A DNA stretch of 64,000 nucleotides from Toxorhynchites rutilus septentrionalis (GCF_029784135.1 NC_073746.1:32208387-32272386); one strand, 5' to 3'. Shown: positions 1-10,590, numbered from the stretch's first letter. Notes: generated by a model not told the origin, from the sequence alone. Translations and numbers: made by a program.

Positions 1-319
1 CTGCTTGTAGTATTCCCGGAGATGGATTCGCCGGTCAGCCGGTACAACGGTCAGAATACATTTTTTTTGCCAAATCACAATCCAAGAAGTTGTGATCAGC
101 TTTAACTTTCCGGATGACATTACACCGCAGTTGACGATCAAGGATTTACCTCCGACGTTTGGCTTGCAAGTTGCGAGCAGTCGTGAGGGTTACCTTAAAC
201 TTTTTAAGCGGGAAGTCCAGAAAGCTCCTTCAGGCGAAAAAAAAACTGTCTTCGACAAAGCTGTTACATATGTGCAATTCCAAATGAAAAATGCAGATTT
301 TAAAAACTTGTATTTTTGA
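1..319 (+). CDS. possible 3' terminal exon of an unrecognised gene (partial, frame break)
   Basis: An open frame runs from about 62 to a TGA after residues ...KNADFKNLYF (stop near 317-319). It has a balanced, globular-looking composition (for example FPDDITPQLTIKDLPP and YLKLFKREVQK), unlike the low-complexity frames around it. A second open frame covers 1-105 (…FPEMDSPVSRYNGQ…). The two would join if the T run at 61-68 were one base shorter, so this is either a decayed gene, a homopolymer error, or an intron boundary near the T-rich stretch. A poly(A) signal follows at 552-557. I do not recognise the family; the gene would continue off the left edge. The GTG at 92 is not a credible start, so an internal or terminal exon is the likelier reading. 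Confidence 0.35.
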
Positions 320-551
320 TATGAGTTTTCCACAGCATTTGAGAATTTTTTGACTCAAGTGTAACATCAAGTCAAGTAAACAATGTTTCGAACAACATGG
401 CAAAGAAGAAGAGAATGATATTTTTATCCATAATACATTTCTGTAGTCGTAGATTTATTTGACTTAGGTTTAAATTTATGTAGATCTTATCTATTTGAAA
501 CTATGTTTAGAAATGATAAATGACGACTCCTTGTCTTATTCTGCATTATTG

Positions 552-557
552 AATAAA
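552..557 (+). terminator. poly(A) signal AATAAA
   Basis: A canonical AATAAA lies about 235 bases after the stop of the candidate terminal exon, a normal insect 3' UTR length. Alone the hexamer is weak evidence in AT-rich DNA; position is what supports it. Confidence 0.3.
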
Positions 558-1013
558 CAGAAGAAATGGGTAGTAATGGTTTTAGTGATATTTTTGTGTA
601 CATTTTGAACAGAATGTGGTTTCGGATTCTATCACGTTATCTCATCTGACCCGTATAGGATACTAGTTCATACAGGAAACGGTTTTTAGGGTTTCCATTT
701 GATGTATCAAAAGAGAAAAACAGACTTAGAACAATCAAGAAACTCAATTCGAATGCAATTACTACAAATAATCACAGTCCTATGTCAAGATCCCGTCATT
801 GGCTAAGACCCATCAACTTTTTTTTTTTTAATTTTTTCATATAAAATAGATGTCATGAAGAAAATTTGTGGAACTGGAACTTAGTAGAATATCGATTTTT
901 TATGAACTTTCAAAACTTCGCATTTTTGTACGTTAACAATCATTTTTAGCCACAAAGTAATGAAAGAGGTAATGAAAAAAAATATTTCTTATTTATTGTC
1001 TTTTTTATAGTCA
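558..1013. other. AT-rich sequence, nothing recognised
   Basis: No coding frame, repeat boundary or RNA gene could be supported here. Confidence 0.5.
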
Positions 1014-1362
1014 ACTAGCTGACCCGGTAAACTTCGTCCCGCTCAAAATTTAGTTTTTTGTTATCAATACCTTCAAACATTCACGTTTTCTTACTAAGCG
1101 CGCGTTCATGGGTCCAATTGCAGAACTGTTCATTTATTGATCTTCTAATCGATCCTTTAAAATTACCTTTTACTATAAAATAAAGTACTCCTACGAAAAC
1201 TCGTCATTATATTATCAGATTATAACATAATAAAATTCTCGTTCAACATTTTTCTCCGTTACATGGAATAAATGTTTGATACAGAAACTATGATAGCATA
1301 AAGACAGCCCTAAAACGGACAATTCCTTCCTCGAGTTTTGCTCTCATCCATTCCAATCCATG
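1014..1362 (+). repeat. family A repeat, 5' (head) segment
   Basis: It begins with CTAGCTGACCCGG and matches the heads of the copies at 12798 and (inverted) 17534 through ACCTTCAAACATTCACG, the CATGGGTC box and AAAGACAGCCCTAAA. The copy is broken by the pogo-type MITE at 1365-1675; beyond that a tail segment of the same family lies in opposite orientation, so the locus is rearranged. No protein is encoded. This is a dispersed non-autonomous repeat of uncertain class. Confidence 0.8.
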
Positions 1363-1364
1363 TA

Positions 1365-1675
1365 CAGTAGAACCCCGATTTTCCGCGAAATAGTCGGGCT
1401 AGAACACCGCGTATAACGAAAACCGCGGATAATGCAATAAAGGGCTAAGAATGAGGTGCAAACTGGAAAAAAGATATTTTAGCATGAAAACTATGTTTAA
1501 TCAATACAGAAATTATTGAACTATCCCTCTGTAAGGTCGTGTAGATCAATGATCAGATAATGTGAAAGCCATGATCAAAACAAAAGAGCAAGGCTCTACC
1601 ACTCACTGACAAATTTCCGGAAGGTTTATAGAATTACTAGGGAACTTGCATTCGGGGATAATCGAGGTTCCACTG
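1365..1675. mobile_element. pogo/Tigger-type MITE, 311 bp
   Basis: Imperfect terminal inverted repeats begin CAGTAGAACCCCGATT on the left and CAGTGGAACCTCGATT (reverse complement) on the right. It is bounded on both sides by TA (1363-1364 and 1676-1677), the target duplication of the Tc1/mariner/pogo group. It has no coding capacity. It sits exactly between two family A segments. Confidence 0.8.
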
Positions 1676-2040
1676 TATATATAAATGGATTTCTGTCTGT
1701 CTGTCTGATTCTCATGCACTCGTAAACTACTGAACTGATCGACATGAAAATTAGAGGTTTCCGACCAACCGATCGACAATTGTAGAGGTTTTTGGGGCCG
1801 GGGAAGGTTTTCATGATAATTTGAGACCCTCCCCTTCCTCTCTAAGGAGTGGCTTCCATACAAATGAAACACAAATTTCTACATTATTCGAGAGTTAATC
1901 AAGCAAATGCAACCAAATTAGGCATATGGAGGTTTTAGAGTGCAATAAATGATTCTATGGTGGTTAGATACTCCTCCCCCATCTCTCGGGGGGGGCTGAA
2001 TTCCTCCCTTTTCCCATACACCTCGTTGATTCAACCGGAT
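1676..2040 (-). repeat. family A repeat, 3' (tail) segment, inverted
   Basis: Reading the minus strand, it ends with a CAGACAGACAGAAATCC box and a TATATA terminus, like the tail of the complete copy at 14170-14228. It also carries part of the internal ~140-bp tandem unit (GGAAGGTTTTCATGATAA, the G-rich run and CATACAAATGAAACAC). Only about 2.5 units remain. Confidence 0.75.
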
Positions 2041-2434
2041 GTTATGGGTAAAATATAATTAACTTGTTTACGTTATGCCTAGATTGTACCTGAAGTCAGG
2101 TATCTTCAAGGTACCTCTGTAGACCACAATAGACTGCAGCCATATTTTCTCGTGGTGTAGACCGTTTCCGATATTGATTTAGCTTATAGCACATAATACT
2201 GGTTATTGTAGATTTCGAACGATGTATGAAAGCTGTTTGAAACTACGTCTGTTATGCGCACAAACCGTGATTTTTCGAAAAGGTTTTTTCAGAATTGCTC
2301 CAATGTTTTTGAACAAAAAATGTGTTTTTTGCATGTTGAGCATATATCTTACGTTGTGTAGAATGCGTAACAGCGAAGAAGTCGATTTTGTTCATTTTAT
2401 CGTTTATGACTCCTATACATACACGGGCAGATTA
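2041..2434. other. no recognisable feature
   Basis: Unique AT-rich sequence flanking the transposon at 2435. An open frame entering from here is mostly antisense to transposase remnants. Confidence 0.4.
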
Positions 2435-3693
2435 AAGGGTGTGTCACATCAAATTGCATCACGGAAAAAACGCTGTAGAAATTCGCCTAGTAGACCGATC
2501 CTTTTGAAAATTTTAGACAGTAAAATAAAAACTATTAAAACTATTCGAGCCCAAGCCCGTATGTTCCGCACCTTCTTCTTTACCCTGTCCATAAGGTTCT
2601 GTACATCGTCAGGTTGTAGTTTTTTTTGAACAGAAATCCATTTTCTCTTGAAGTCCGCCTCCGACAACTTTTGGGTTCTTCCGGAGGACCTGCTTCATAA
2701 TCGCCCAATATTTCTCTATTGGGCGAAGCTCCGGCGCGTTAGGCGGGTTCATTTCCTTTGGCACGAAGGTGACCCCGTTGGCTTCGTACCACTCCAACAC
2801 GTCCTTTGAATAGTGGCACGAAGCGAGATCCGGCCAGAAGATGGTCGGGCCCTCGTGCTGCTTTAATAGTGGTAGTAAGCGCTTCTGTAGGCACTCCTTA
2901 AGGTAAACCTGCCCGTTTACCGTGCCGGTCATCACGAAGGGGGCGCTCCGCTTTCCGCAAGAGCAGATCGCTTGCCACACCATTTCCTTTTTGCAAACTT
3001 GGATAGTTTCTGCTTGCGAATCTCCTCCGGAACGCTGAATTTGTCCTCTGCGGAGAAGAACAACAGGCCCGGCAGCTGACGAAAGTCCGCTTTGACGTAG
3101 GTTTCTTCGTCCATTACCAGGCAATGCGGTTTCGTCAGCATTTCGGTGTACAGCTTCCGGGCTCGCGTCTTCCCCACCATGTTTTACCTTTCGTCGCGGT
3201 TAGGAGCCTTCTGAACCTTGTATGTACGCAGGCCCTCCCGCTGCTTGGTCCGCTGGACGAATGAACTTGACAAATTCAGCTTATTGGCGACATCCCGGAC
3301 CGAACTTCTCGGATCGAGTCTAAACTGCTAAACTACGCGCTTTTTCACTGACGGAGCATCCATTTTTGCCGTTCTTCACCTTCCGGTCGATGGTTAGGTT
3401 CTCGAAGTATCGTTTTAGTACTCTGCTGACCGTGGATTGGACGATTCCCAGCATCTTACCGATGACCCGATGTGACAACTCCGGATTCTCGAAATGAGTG
3501 TACAGGATTAATTCACGACGCTCTTTTTCGTTCGACGACATTTTTCCAAATTTACGAAAAATTGACAGTGAAGCATGGCCAACGTGATCTATACACTCTT
3601 TTCTGATTATAAGCGAAAGCTGAAGATATAATTCCTAAAAATTAAATTTCTACAGCGTTTTTTCCGTGATGCAATTTGATGTGACACACCCTT
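2435..3693 (-). mobile_element. ITmD37E Tc1/mariner-type transposon, copy 1
   Basis: A 1259-bp element has terminal inverted repeats that are identical for about 49 bp, beginning AAGGGTGTGTCACATCAAAT. It is flanked by TA on both sides (2433-2434 and 3694-3695), the expected target duplication. It encodes a transposase on the minus strand. The perfect terminal repeats suggest recent insertion, although the coding region is already damaged. Copy 2 at 20041-21333 is closely related. Confidence 0.93.
2560..3541 (-). pseudogene. DD37E transposase pseudogene (copy 1)
   Basis: It starts with ATG (MSSNEKERRELIL) at 3541 and contains a paired helix-turn-helix region (GKMLGIVQSTVSRVLKRYF). The catalytic domain has the first Asp in VMDEETYVKADF, the second in WPDLASCHYS and the Glu in RPIEKYW, with 37 residues between the last two, the signature of ITmD37E. 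The enzyme family performs cut-and-paste transposition at TA sites using an RNase H-fold DDE active site. The frame is broken at least three times: a deletion after SVSEKA (about 3320), a shift near 3000 (after LSKFAKR), and another near 2655 (after RKNPKVV). The C-terminal segment is in yet another frame. It cannot make a full transposase without correction. Confidence 0.9.
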
Positions 3694-4389
3694 TAGTGGA
3701 GGAAGTAGTTTTTGATGACATTATTTGAAATATTTTGCTGCCGAATTCTGCTTTTCGTTGCAGCTTGGTGCCTTCTAAACCCAATTCAATGAAGATAGCT
3801 GTGCTCAATTTATGGCCTTCTGAATGAATCTTTTGCATAATTACCCGCTTGTGATCCATGACACTATACGAAAGACGTTATTTGCCAAACCTTTGCTTAC
3901 GCCCTTCGTATCGTTCTATGAAGCAAAAAACTATTGATTTTGCGATTACGGTCTTCTATCAGGTTTCCGAAGTTTGTGTGCTGTGTGTGTGTTTGTGTGC
4001 TTTTTTTTCATAAACGAGTTTTTGATTTTTGTTATTTTTGCACAATTGATGTTCATTAATCTAATGAATTCAATCCGATAGTTTCGAAGTTTTATTTTCC
4101 CTATCCAATGTATAAGTTGAAAAGTTATAAAAAGCCATTCTAGTTGCTGATACATTGCTAATGATTTCGTTGCAATTTTCAAACCGCGTCAAATGTTGAT
4201 GATCCTATCAAACTCTTCAAAAGTTCAGTTATTCTTAATGCCAAATGGGGTTTGAATATTTCCAATATATGGTTGAGAAAACAATCATCTGCAATAGACG
4301 GGTGTTAGGTAACTGACCAGGCGATAGTGAATTTGATAAATTAAATTAAATTTGATAAAAAAAACCACTTCTACGCATATGAATATATC
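3694..4389. other. no recognisable feature
   Basis: AT-rich sequence. A minus-strand frame near 3690-3860 (…GHKLSTAIFIELGLEGTK…) has a plausible composition but matched no family I could name. Confidence 0.35.
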
Positions 4390-4716
4390 TGTTTGCCTTA
4401 AGAGTAACCTATTAGGAACAAGAAAGGTGAGAAATTTTGGTACTGGTTGCGAACATTTAAATTAGTGGAAGTAAGCAAAATTTTGGAAGTAAAAGTCTCA
4501 AAATATGTTTTTTTTTTCTTAGGTGTTCCTACTATTTTATCCCAAAAATGCATGAAAAACTTGATTGTTTCTATCAACCAAATTAAAGATCTAACTGCTC
4601 TATAATTCATTTTTTGACCTTTGTTCCTATTTTTCTCATTTCGCTTCAATATTATTTGAATCTAATGATCCTTCAGTTAGAATATTCAAAAACCACGATT
4701 TTTATTCCACTGTGTT
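4390..4716 (-). repeat. diverged pogo-type MITE segment
   Basis: This segment is similar along its length to 11820-12135: shared blocks include AAAATTTTGGAAGT, the GATTGTTT(C/T)(T/A)ATCAA box and ATTCAAAAA(C/T)CAC. It ends in CCACTGT, the reverse complement of a CAGTGG terminus typical of pogo-type MITEs. The left end is not defined. Confidence 0.5.
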
Positions 4717-4809
4717 TCCACGGCATACTTGACCACCACGAGCAAGATTGGTGCCATGGCACGTACAAACTATAACAAAACCATCAAGTATGCTGTGGAG
4801 ACACACTGG
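4707..4809. other. 103-nt inverted repeat able to form a 26-bp hairpin
   Basis: The arms at 4707-4732 and 4784-4809 pair over 26 positions with one mismatch and two G-U wobbles when read as RNA, leaving a loop of about 51 nt. Shared core: CATACTTGA on one arm and TCAAGTATG on the other. It could be a pre-miRNA-like hairpin, a tiny foldback MITE, or the fused ends of a decayed element, because the left arm abuts a CACTGT terminus. Confidence 0.6.
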
Positions 4810-5860
4810 AGTCAAAATAGCAGAATCAGAATTCTACTGGCAAGAAAACTGTAAATGAAGATGATTGAAGTTTGAAAATGCAAAAAAAAAAAATACATCG
4901 AACGTTTTTATTTCCTAAACAAGCAAAGTTTTTTCATTTTCATGAAAAAGGTCGTATAAAAATCCAGAAGATGAACTTCATAGCCTTGAAATGAAAATTC
5001 TAGAAATACTCATTCACTTTTATAACTCGGCGCTGCAGAAACCTTCACCGAATCCATTCGATATCGTCCCCAAGAAGATACCCAGCAAAACCGATCACAA
5101 TCACAACTTAGCACGCCATCAATTCCGAAATTAATTCATCAAACCGTATAGGGTGAAGTCGAAACCACACGAGTAGACAAAAACCCAGCGAATCCAATCA
5201 GTGAATCAAATGAAGCAAAAAAATATAACATCATCACCATTCACACATCGTCGAACGAAGAAAAAAAAATAATATTACAATACTGCTAATACAGGCTATA
5301 CTAGGCCTCTTCGGGCAATTTCACCATCGACTGAAAGGAAGCAAGCAAAAAAATAAAAAAAAACAAGAAGAACAGCTCGGTATCCAAAACAAGACCAACA
5401 AAAGACACTCAGATTGAAATCGGAATAGGTTAATTTTGTACGGCATCGTGATACCTCTAAATTAGGTGGTTCCTAATTTTTTTTTTCATCGGTCCTCCTT
5501 TGTACAGAGAATCACAGTGATTGAGAATGATGGTATTCGCGATTCGATATAGTTTGATGATTTTCCTGTTCTGCTGAAAGCCTATACTTTCGACGGCATC
5601 GTCAATTATTCCGACAGCAATGACTTTCGTGAAAAATTTGGGAGTCGTTATGTAAGAACGACACCGTAAAGGAACCAAAAAAAAAACTCGGTAGCTGAAG
5701 AGAGACAACAAATAGAGCGTTAAAGAAGTGAGATTGCTTCCCTGACAGTTTTTTATCGATAAAGATTGTTTTTCAAAAAAGAAATTAATTCGATCAATAA
5801 AATATTCATTCCACTATCGGGCGGACAATAAATTCAAATTATCATTCGCTGGTGCCTGTT
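4810..5860. other. AT-rich sequence without a supported gene
   Basis: It contains several A-rich runs and short frames only. I see no conserved domain, RNA gene or clear repeat boundary. Confidence 0.45.
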
Positions 5861-6770
5861 GGTGGCGGCTTCCAGTTCGCTTATGCAAACGAGAGGAACC
5901 GGATCGGATGAGCAAATGACGTCGGAGGAGATAACGAAACGAGTGCAATCAGGGCGGCTGTGTTTGCCCGAAAACAGGAATCGTCATTTCGGATTATTGA
6001 ACGCAAATGCAAGAGGACCGCTAAAAGTTCGCAATTGAGGCGAATAAATTGCCAATAAAATGTGCGACGGATTCATAAAATTGTTCATTTATAGCCACAC
6101 AAGAGCTCGGCTCGAGATGCGCTCGGCGTGAGCGAGAAGGACGAGGTAGTCTATATGGAGTGTCTCTGTTGTTTTCTCGTTTGCTCCGCAGCCGGCGGAT
6201 GCATCCCTCGAAGTAGGCCAATCGTCGCAAAGCAATGAGAGGCATATAAGCGAAGGAGAGAGATTTTATGGCAGAGAGCGCATTTTTGTGTGTATATAAG
6301 GTGGAGGGGAATTTCGTTTTTGTGAAATTCTTCGCTCTCTGGAACATATTATAGCATCTGTACGAACAGGATGGCGCTATTTCAATCCGCAATGTCGAAA
6401 CGAGATGGAGGAACTCATCGGGGAAAGGCGTTTCCCATGCTACAGAATCAACGGTTTTTGCTGGGTTACATAGCATCGATTCTCTGAACGTGAAACGACG
6501 GGAGTCATCTCTTTCGCTCCAATGCCGAGGGTGATGGTTTTATGTTTGCTCAGAGCGCACGCGGCCGACCGACGGGTTTTGGTTGGATCATAAGTTTGCC
6601 GCCGCTCGGCAGCTGTGTGTTTTCGTTTCCCTCGGCTCAGCTTGCTCCGGCGTCTGCTGATGAAGATAATAATGGCGTTCGCAATTGTGAGCATTTGGTG
6701 AATCCTGCGGAAGATTTGCTGGGGTCGGATAGATCGCACTTACAATAGTATGTATGTAGGGTGATAATCG
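5861..6770. other. GC-richer unique island 1
   Basis: CpG and GAGA/CTCT motifs are much denser than in the flanks (for example GAGAGAGATTTT, GCTCGGCGTGAGCGAGA, and a TATATAAG at about 6295-6302). Open frames on both strands (minus 6021-6476, plus 6542-6748) look random and overlap one another. I read it as surviving single-copy noncoding DNA, possibly a promoter or enhancer, but no gene is shown. Confidence 0.4.
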
Positions 6771-6789
6771 ATGGATGGGTGCTGCGTTC

Positions 6790-6812
6790 CCTTCCTTCCT
6801 TCCTTCCTTCCT
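6790..6812. repeat. (CTTC)n microsatellite
   Basis: Five to six uninterrupted CTTC units are visible. Confidence 0.9.
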
Positions 6813-7040
6813 TTTTCTACCTTGTCACACACGATAACTGACTTATGCACACGAGAACGTATTATAACGCTGTTTAAATAATAAACTTGTTTGTCATAAT
6901 TATTACATTACGGTCGGCAAATCGCAGTAGGCGGTTTTTGCAGTAACGGATATCTGCATGCAATATCTGGATGCTTGATTGGTGTAATTGAGCGTTTCGG
7001 TTTGCTTGGATCGGTCGTTGTTGATGGGGTTTATGTTGTG
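6813..7040. other. no recognisable feature
   Basis: AT-rich spacer with no supported frame. Confidence 0.4.
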
Positions 7041-7905
7041 ACAATGTGCTGAACGACGATAGCGTTTTTGGCGAAGCTGGCCGCAAACACGTTAAATTGT
7101 TTATGAATAATTTCGGAACAAGATTTATTATACAGGTTCTGCCAATTCAGACGCGCATGAATGTATACTTTAGTTTGACAACGATGCTAACTTATTTTTC
7201 TGTCAGTACAACCCACCCTAACTTTGCTAGAAAGCATTTCATTTTCGGCAGAAACCATCACCCTTATCATAGTTTTCGAACGAATAGGATACGTACGCAA
7301 ATCCCATCCTTGTTTTCGTACGAGCCATCCGTCGTATTTTCAATTTACAGTCGTACTAGATCTAATTATTGGTGTACTTATTTGCATAAACTACATTATC
7401 GACATCATATCAGATGTTTACATTTTTACACTTCTGTTCTGTTTTGAATTGAGCTCGGTTTTTCCGACGAGCTCCTAAAAAATGGGTTGGAGTAAATGTT
7501 TGACACCGCTGAGTATGTATTTCCTTATCGGTCATTTTTGTCGCTCGCAGAATTCCCTTTTGGAATCGGTATGTGCAACGATAAACTGAGCTCCTCAATG
7601 CGGCGTGAATTCGGCAAGCAGAAGGTGGAAACGAATCCGATCGAACAGTTACGCACGGAATGGTTGCACATTAGCAACGAAAGAGAGTTAAAATTGAAAG
7701 ACGGCCGGATCCAACAGCAGCTGTACGGATTACGCATACGTGAACAGTCCCTGCAATACGTTCCTTCTTCGATCAGCGAATAGGAACCAGAAGACACTCG
7801 GTGTAACCGTTGATTATGTGAATGATGTCAAACCGGGACAGAAACCTAACAAGTGGGTTGGAGTTAACGTTTGGGATCGCTGACTATGTATTTCTTAATT
7901 TTCAA
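7041..7905 (+). pseudogene. decayed unrecognised coding fragments with an internal direct repeat
   Basis: A frame at 7496-7783 encodes a hydrophilic, helix-prone peptide (…MRREFGKQKVETNPIEQL…, …IQQQLYGLRIREQSLQYV) that looks like real protein. A nearby segment encodes VNDVKPGQKPNKWVGVNVW just before a stop at about 7890. The nucleotide block GGGTTGGAGT…GTTTG…CGCTGA…TATGTATTTC occurs twice (about 7481-7525 and 7852-7896), both times encoding KWVGVNV, so part of the region is duplicated. I cannot name the family. Neighbouring sequence holds other host-gene fragments, which fits a decayed segmental duplication. Confidence 0.35.
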
Positions 7906-8379
7906 ATCAAGAATTAGTTCCCAAACATTGATGATAATGTGTTTAGCAAAAAAGCGAACCCACGTTTTTCGTAGTGACGATATCCCAAAGAAAGCTTCTC
8001 ACATTTAGCACAAACAAGGTGCTGAAACAATAACGTTATATGAACGATTGCAATAGGTACAATAGAAATAGAAGACCACCGCCGATAGCTGGCGGTGCAT
8101 TTATATTTCCAGATATTTACAATGCTCTGGGCAACACAGTTTTACCATATCATATCATGAAACACTTCATATAAAAACCGGTCAAATCGGAGTCACCAAA
8201 ATCCCGAATACATATTGTAGGTGTTGCTGGTTTTTGTATACTACTGGATGGCAGTTTCATATTATCATTGGTGGGATTGATGAAGAAGGCATACGAACTG
8301 ATTATCCGTTTAAGTATCATGCTGAGTGCGTGATTCACCCAAGAGGGATTTCCATATCGTGATGATAGCACGAAGGACC
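7906..8379. other. no firm feature
   Basis: Short frames on both strands are present (for example minus 8150-8371) but none matched a family I could defend. It may belong to the upstream part of the ERMP1-like remnant. Confidence 0.3.
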
Positions 8380-8469
8380 CTACCGTCCAAAGGCACTATG
8401 TGACGTTATATATGAGGTGGTCGAGAAGCATTGAGCACTTATTATACTGTTATTTTTTCCCAGCATACA

Positions 8470-9085
8470 TGGTGCGGAACTACTGTGACGAGTTAGGTTA
8501 GCTAAGGAAACCCTGATTCAGGATTCTTGTTTCGCGAAATGGACAGGAATGCTCATCGGATGATTCGTGGCGTCGCAAACCCTGAACAAGCGAGACCTAT
8601 GCGATTGATGGACACAAATGAATGGTTAACACACATGACACATAGGAACTTTTCTGTGCTGTTCCTCTGTACTCTATGATGCATCAGTTAAGATTTGAGT
8701 AAGTGTATATTGTGCTTTCACAACATATTTTTTTCTACAGTATAATATTCTAGCAACTACTGGCTTCCAGGAGTAGCACCAATAACGAACACTTCTGTTA
8801 CACTGGGTAAGCAAAGTATTAAACAATTGAGTGGAAATATCAACTATGGATGGATGCGTTCAGTTTTCAATCATTGGTCCGAAAAAAGGTGTCAACTTGA
8901 CTGGGTGGAGCTTACTGGAAAGTGTGACTCCGTCGACCACATTCAACGATCAAAGAGCTCATTTCGTTCTGATCACAAATGGTCTTCCCGGGAAGCGACG
9001 GAACATTACGATACATTTCCGCCATGATGACTACAATCATGACGGCCTTCCTACTGATACAACCGTTGGTACCACATTCTGGTAA
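8470..9085 (+). pseudogene. ERMP1/FXNA-like endoplasmic reticulum metallopeptidase, C-terminal fragment
   Basis: The reading begins NPDSGFLFREMDRNAHRM, continues with QARPM, then shifts frame to CAVPLYSMMHQLRF. After a short intron it reads YWLPGVAPITNTS and finally FVLITNGLPG…NITIHFRH…GLPTDTTVGTTFW-stop. These blocks follow the order of the lumenal C-terminal domain of ERMP1/FXNA proteins, ER-membrane M28-family peptidases that are duplicated in mosquitoes (established knowledge). A candidate intron, 8699-8740, has GTAAGT and TTCTACAG ends. A frameshift lies between 8600 and 8660, and the codon directly after the acceptor is a stop in the expected frame. The peptidase domain and membrane segments are absent, so this is a fragment. 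Confidence 0.7.
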
Positions 9086-9100
9086 CATCATAAATAATCC

Positions 9101-9106
9101 AATAAA
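9101..9106 (+). terminator. poly(A) signal after the ERMP1-like stop
   Basis: AATAAA lies 16 bases beyond the TAA of the ERMP1-like fragment, supporting that the original 3' end is preserved. Confidence 0.45.
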
Positions 9107-9226
9107 CAAATTTCTCTCGTGAGCACACCTGCTACCATCTGTTGCTGTTATGAATATTTATGTAGCTTAATACACGTCAATTGCTTAGGAAATATTTTAT
9201 TTTGATTGTGAACATATACAAAATCA

Positions 9227-9613
9227 TTATTTCTCCATCTGCAATATCAACAGCGCCTCGTTTCTCATTGGACGATATGCTAAGTCCATCCTCGACAAAA
9301 TCAATAGAAATTTCTTCTATTGGTCTCTTGCAACCTTGGTTCGGCAAGCATAGAATACAGTAAAGCTCCTAAAACGAGGTATTCGTTTAGCTATATCGTT
9401 ACAAAATGAGAAGTACCTATTACCGGCTGCTGATATTTGGCACAGATTGGATGTATCTACCACATAAACTATCCTTTCCATCGTTTTGTTCAGATAATCT
9501 CGCCATATCGGAGCTAAGCAGTCACCGACTCCCCGTACTAGAAGAATTCCGCTTTCGAGTTGCTGTCGGTGGTTTAACGTGGATATCTTTTCATCGATCA
9601 CTATTAGTGGATT
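9227..9613 (-). pseudogene. ARL16-like small GTPase fragment
   Basis: The minus strand encodes VRGVGDCLAPIWRDY, then YVVDTSNLCQISAAG, and after one in-frame TAG, KKFLLILSRMDLAYRPMRNE and a stop at 9227-9229. These correspond to the switch II/interswitch segment, the DTSNLCQISAAG block and the G4-like region of ARL16 (ADP-ribosylation factor-like 16). The N-terminal P-loop is missing. The frame enters directly from PINCH sequence at about 9614 without a start codon, so the junction is a deletion scar. It has no function as it stands. Confidence 0.65.
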
Positions 9614-10206
9614 CTCAACTTCTCTGCCCGATGAGTCCAGATCAACTCCAAGAGGTACAATTGAAATGATACCCATGATCAACTTCGCCACGGAAACGTA
9701 ATGGATTCTCATCAATCATACCACTGTCAACAGAAGTTCATGATTAGAACAAGCACCATCGATGTGAACTCAAATCTATACTTACTGACACTTCTTGCAG
9801 ATATGATTCCCAAATCCAACTTCCTTCTTCTTTCAGGTGCAGTCAAGACAGAGTGCACGATTTCGATACCGTAGAGAACCGGAATCAGCCAGCGGAATGT
9901 TGTATTGCTTACTAGTTAAACACTCCGGGTGCCAGTTAGCGGCCATCGCTATAATGACTCGATCGATCACGAAATCATTGCATTTGTTGCAGTATGGCGC
10001 AAACAAGATGTGGAGATACTTCTCACAGTAATTGTGTCCTCGTAGAGCTCGTAGAAGATTCCATTCTGGAACTGCCGGATACACTGAACACACATGTGAA
10101 GCAGCAAATACTCGTTCATTAAATGCGATTTTGCTTTTCCATGTATACTATTGGTACACGAAACATTTGGTGTGCCACAACTGAAATTGAAAGAAAGGAA
10201 AAACAT
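9614..10206 (-). pseudogene. PINCH (LIMS, steamer duck) LIM-domain exons, decayed
   Basis: Minus-strand exon 1 (about 10206-9786) reads MCVQCIRQFQNGIFYEL, then after a frameshift YCEKYLHILFAPYCNKC, VIIAMAANWHPECL, and NHICKKCQ. It is followed by GTAAGT. Exon 2 (9723-9614) begins after TTGACAG with GMIDENPLRFRGEV and YHFNCTS, then shifts frame into GVDLDSSGREVE. The intron is 62 bp. The order of zinc-ligand cysteines and histidines and the linker sequences match the LIM domains of PINCH, the adaptor that joins integrin-linked kinase at adhesion sites. Several ligands are lost or shifted (for example the second LIM C in NCTS-W), so it is non-functional. Retained intron boundaries argue for a genomic duplication rather than a retrocopy. 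Confidence 0.75.
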
Positions 10207-10499
10207 CTGTCATCGATGTCGATAATGTAGTTTACCAAAATGAATCTAGCGAATCTAGTACACAGAAATACGGCCGTAAATGAGGATAGCTTTTTCTTTG
10301 ACGACGTATCGTATCCGACGAATCAATATACGGATACGGCCGTAAATGAGAATAAGGATGCATGTCTTTTCATGCCTTGTAGCGTCAAATGAGCAAATAC
10401 TGTCATCTGTCCCCCAATGCTTTAAAATGTTTGTATGGAAGCAGACATCTATTTATTTTTTATTTTTTCATCTTTTTTGGGATTGCACCAAAAAAAAAG
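10207..10499. other. no gene; short direct repeat
   Basis: ATACGGCCGTAAATGAG occurs at about 10268 and again at about 10333. Nothing else is recognised. Confidence 0.5.
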
Positions 10500-10590
10500 T
10501 CCAAACGACGTCAACGGGAATCGAATCAAATCCGGCTGGAATGCAAGACTGTTTGACACGATCACGTTATCCACATAGCTAATGATGCTG
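10500..10590 (-). mobile_element. tRNA-derived SINE remnant
   Basis: The minus strand carries an A-box-like TAGCTATGTGG and, about 50 bases on, a B-box-like GATTCGATTCCC, the internal RNA polymerase III promoter arrangement of a tRNA. No closed tRNA cloverleaf is present. Ends are not defined. Confidence 0.55.

Noticed and set aside
6021..6476. 151-codon minus-strand frame in island 1
   Set aside because: No domain, and overlapped by other frames of equal quality.
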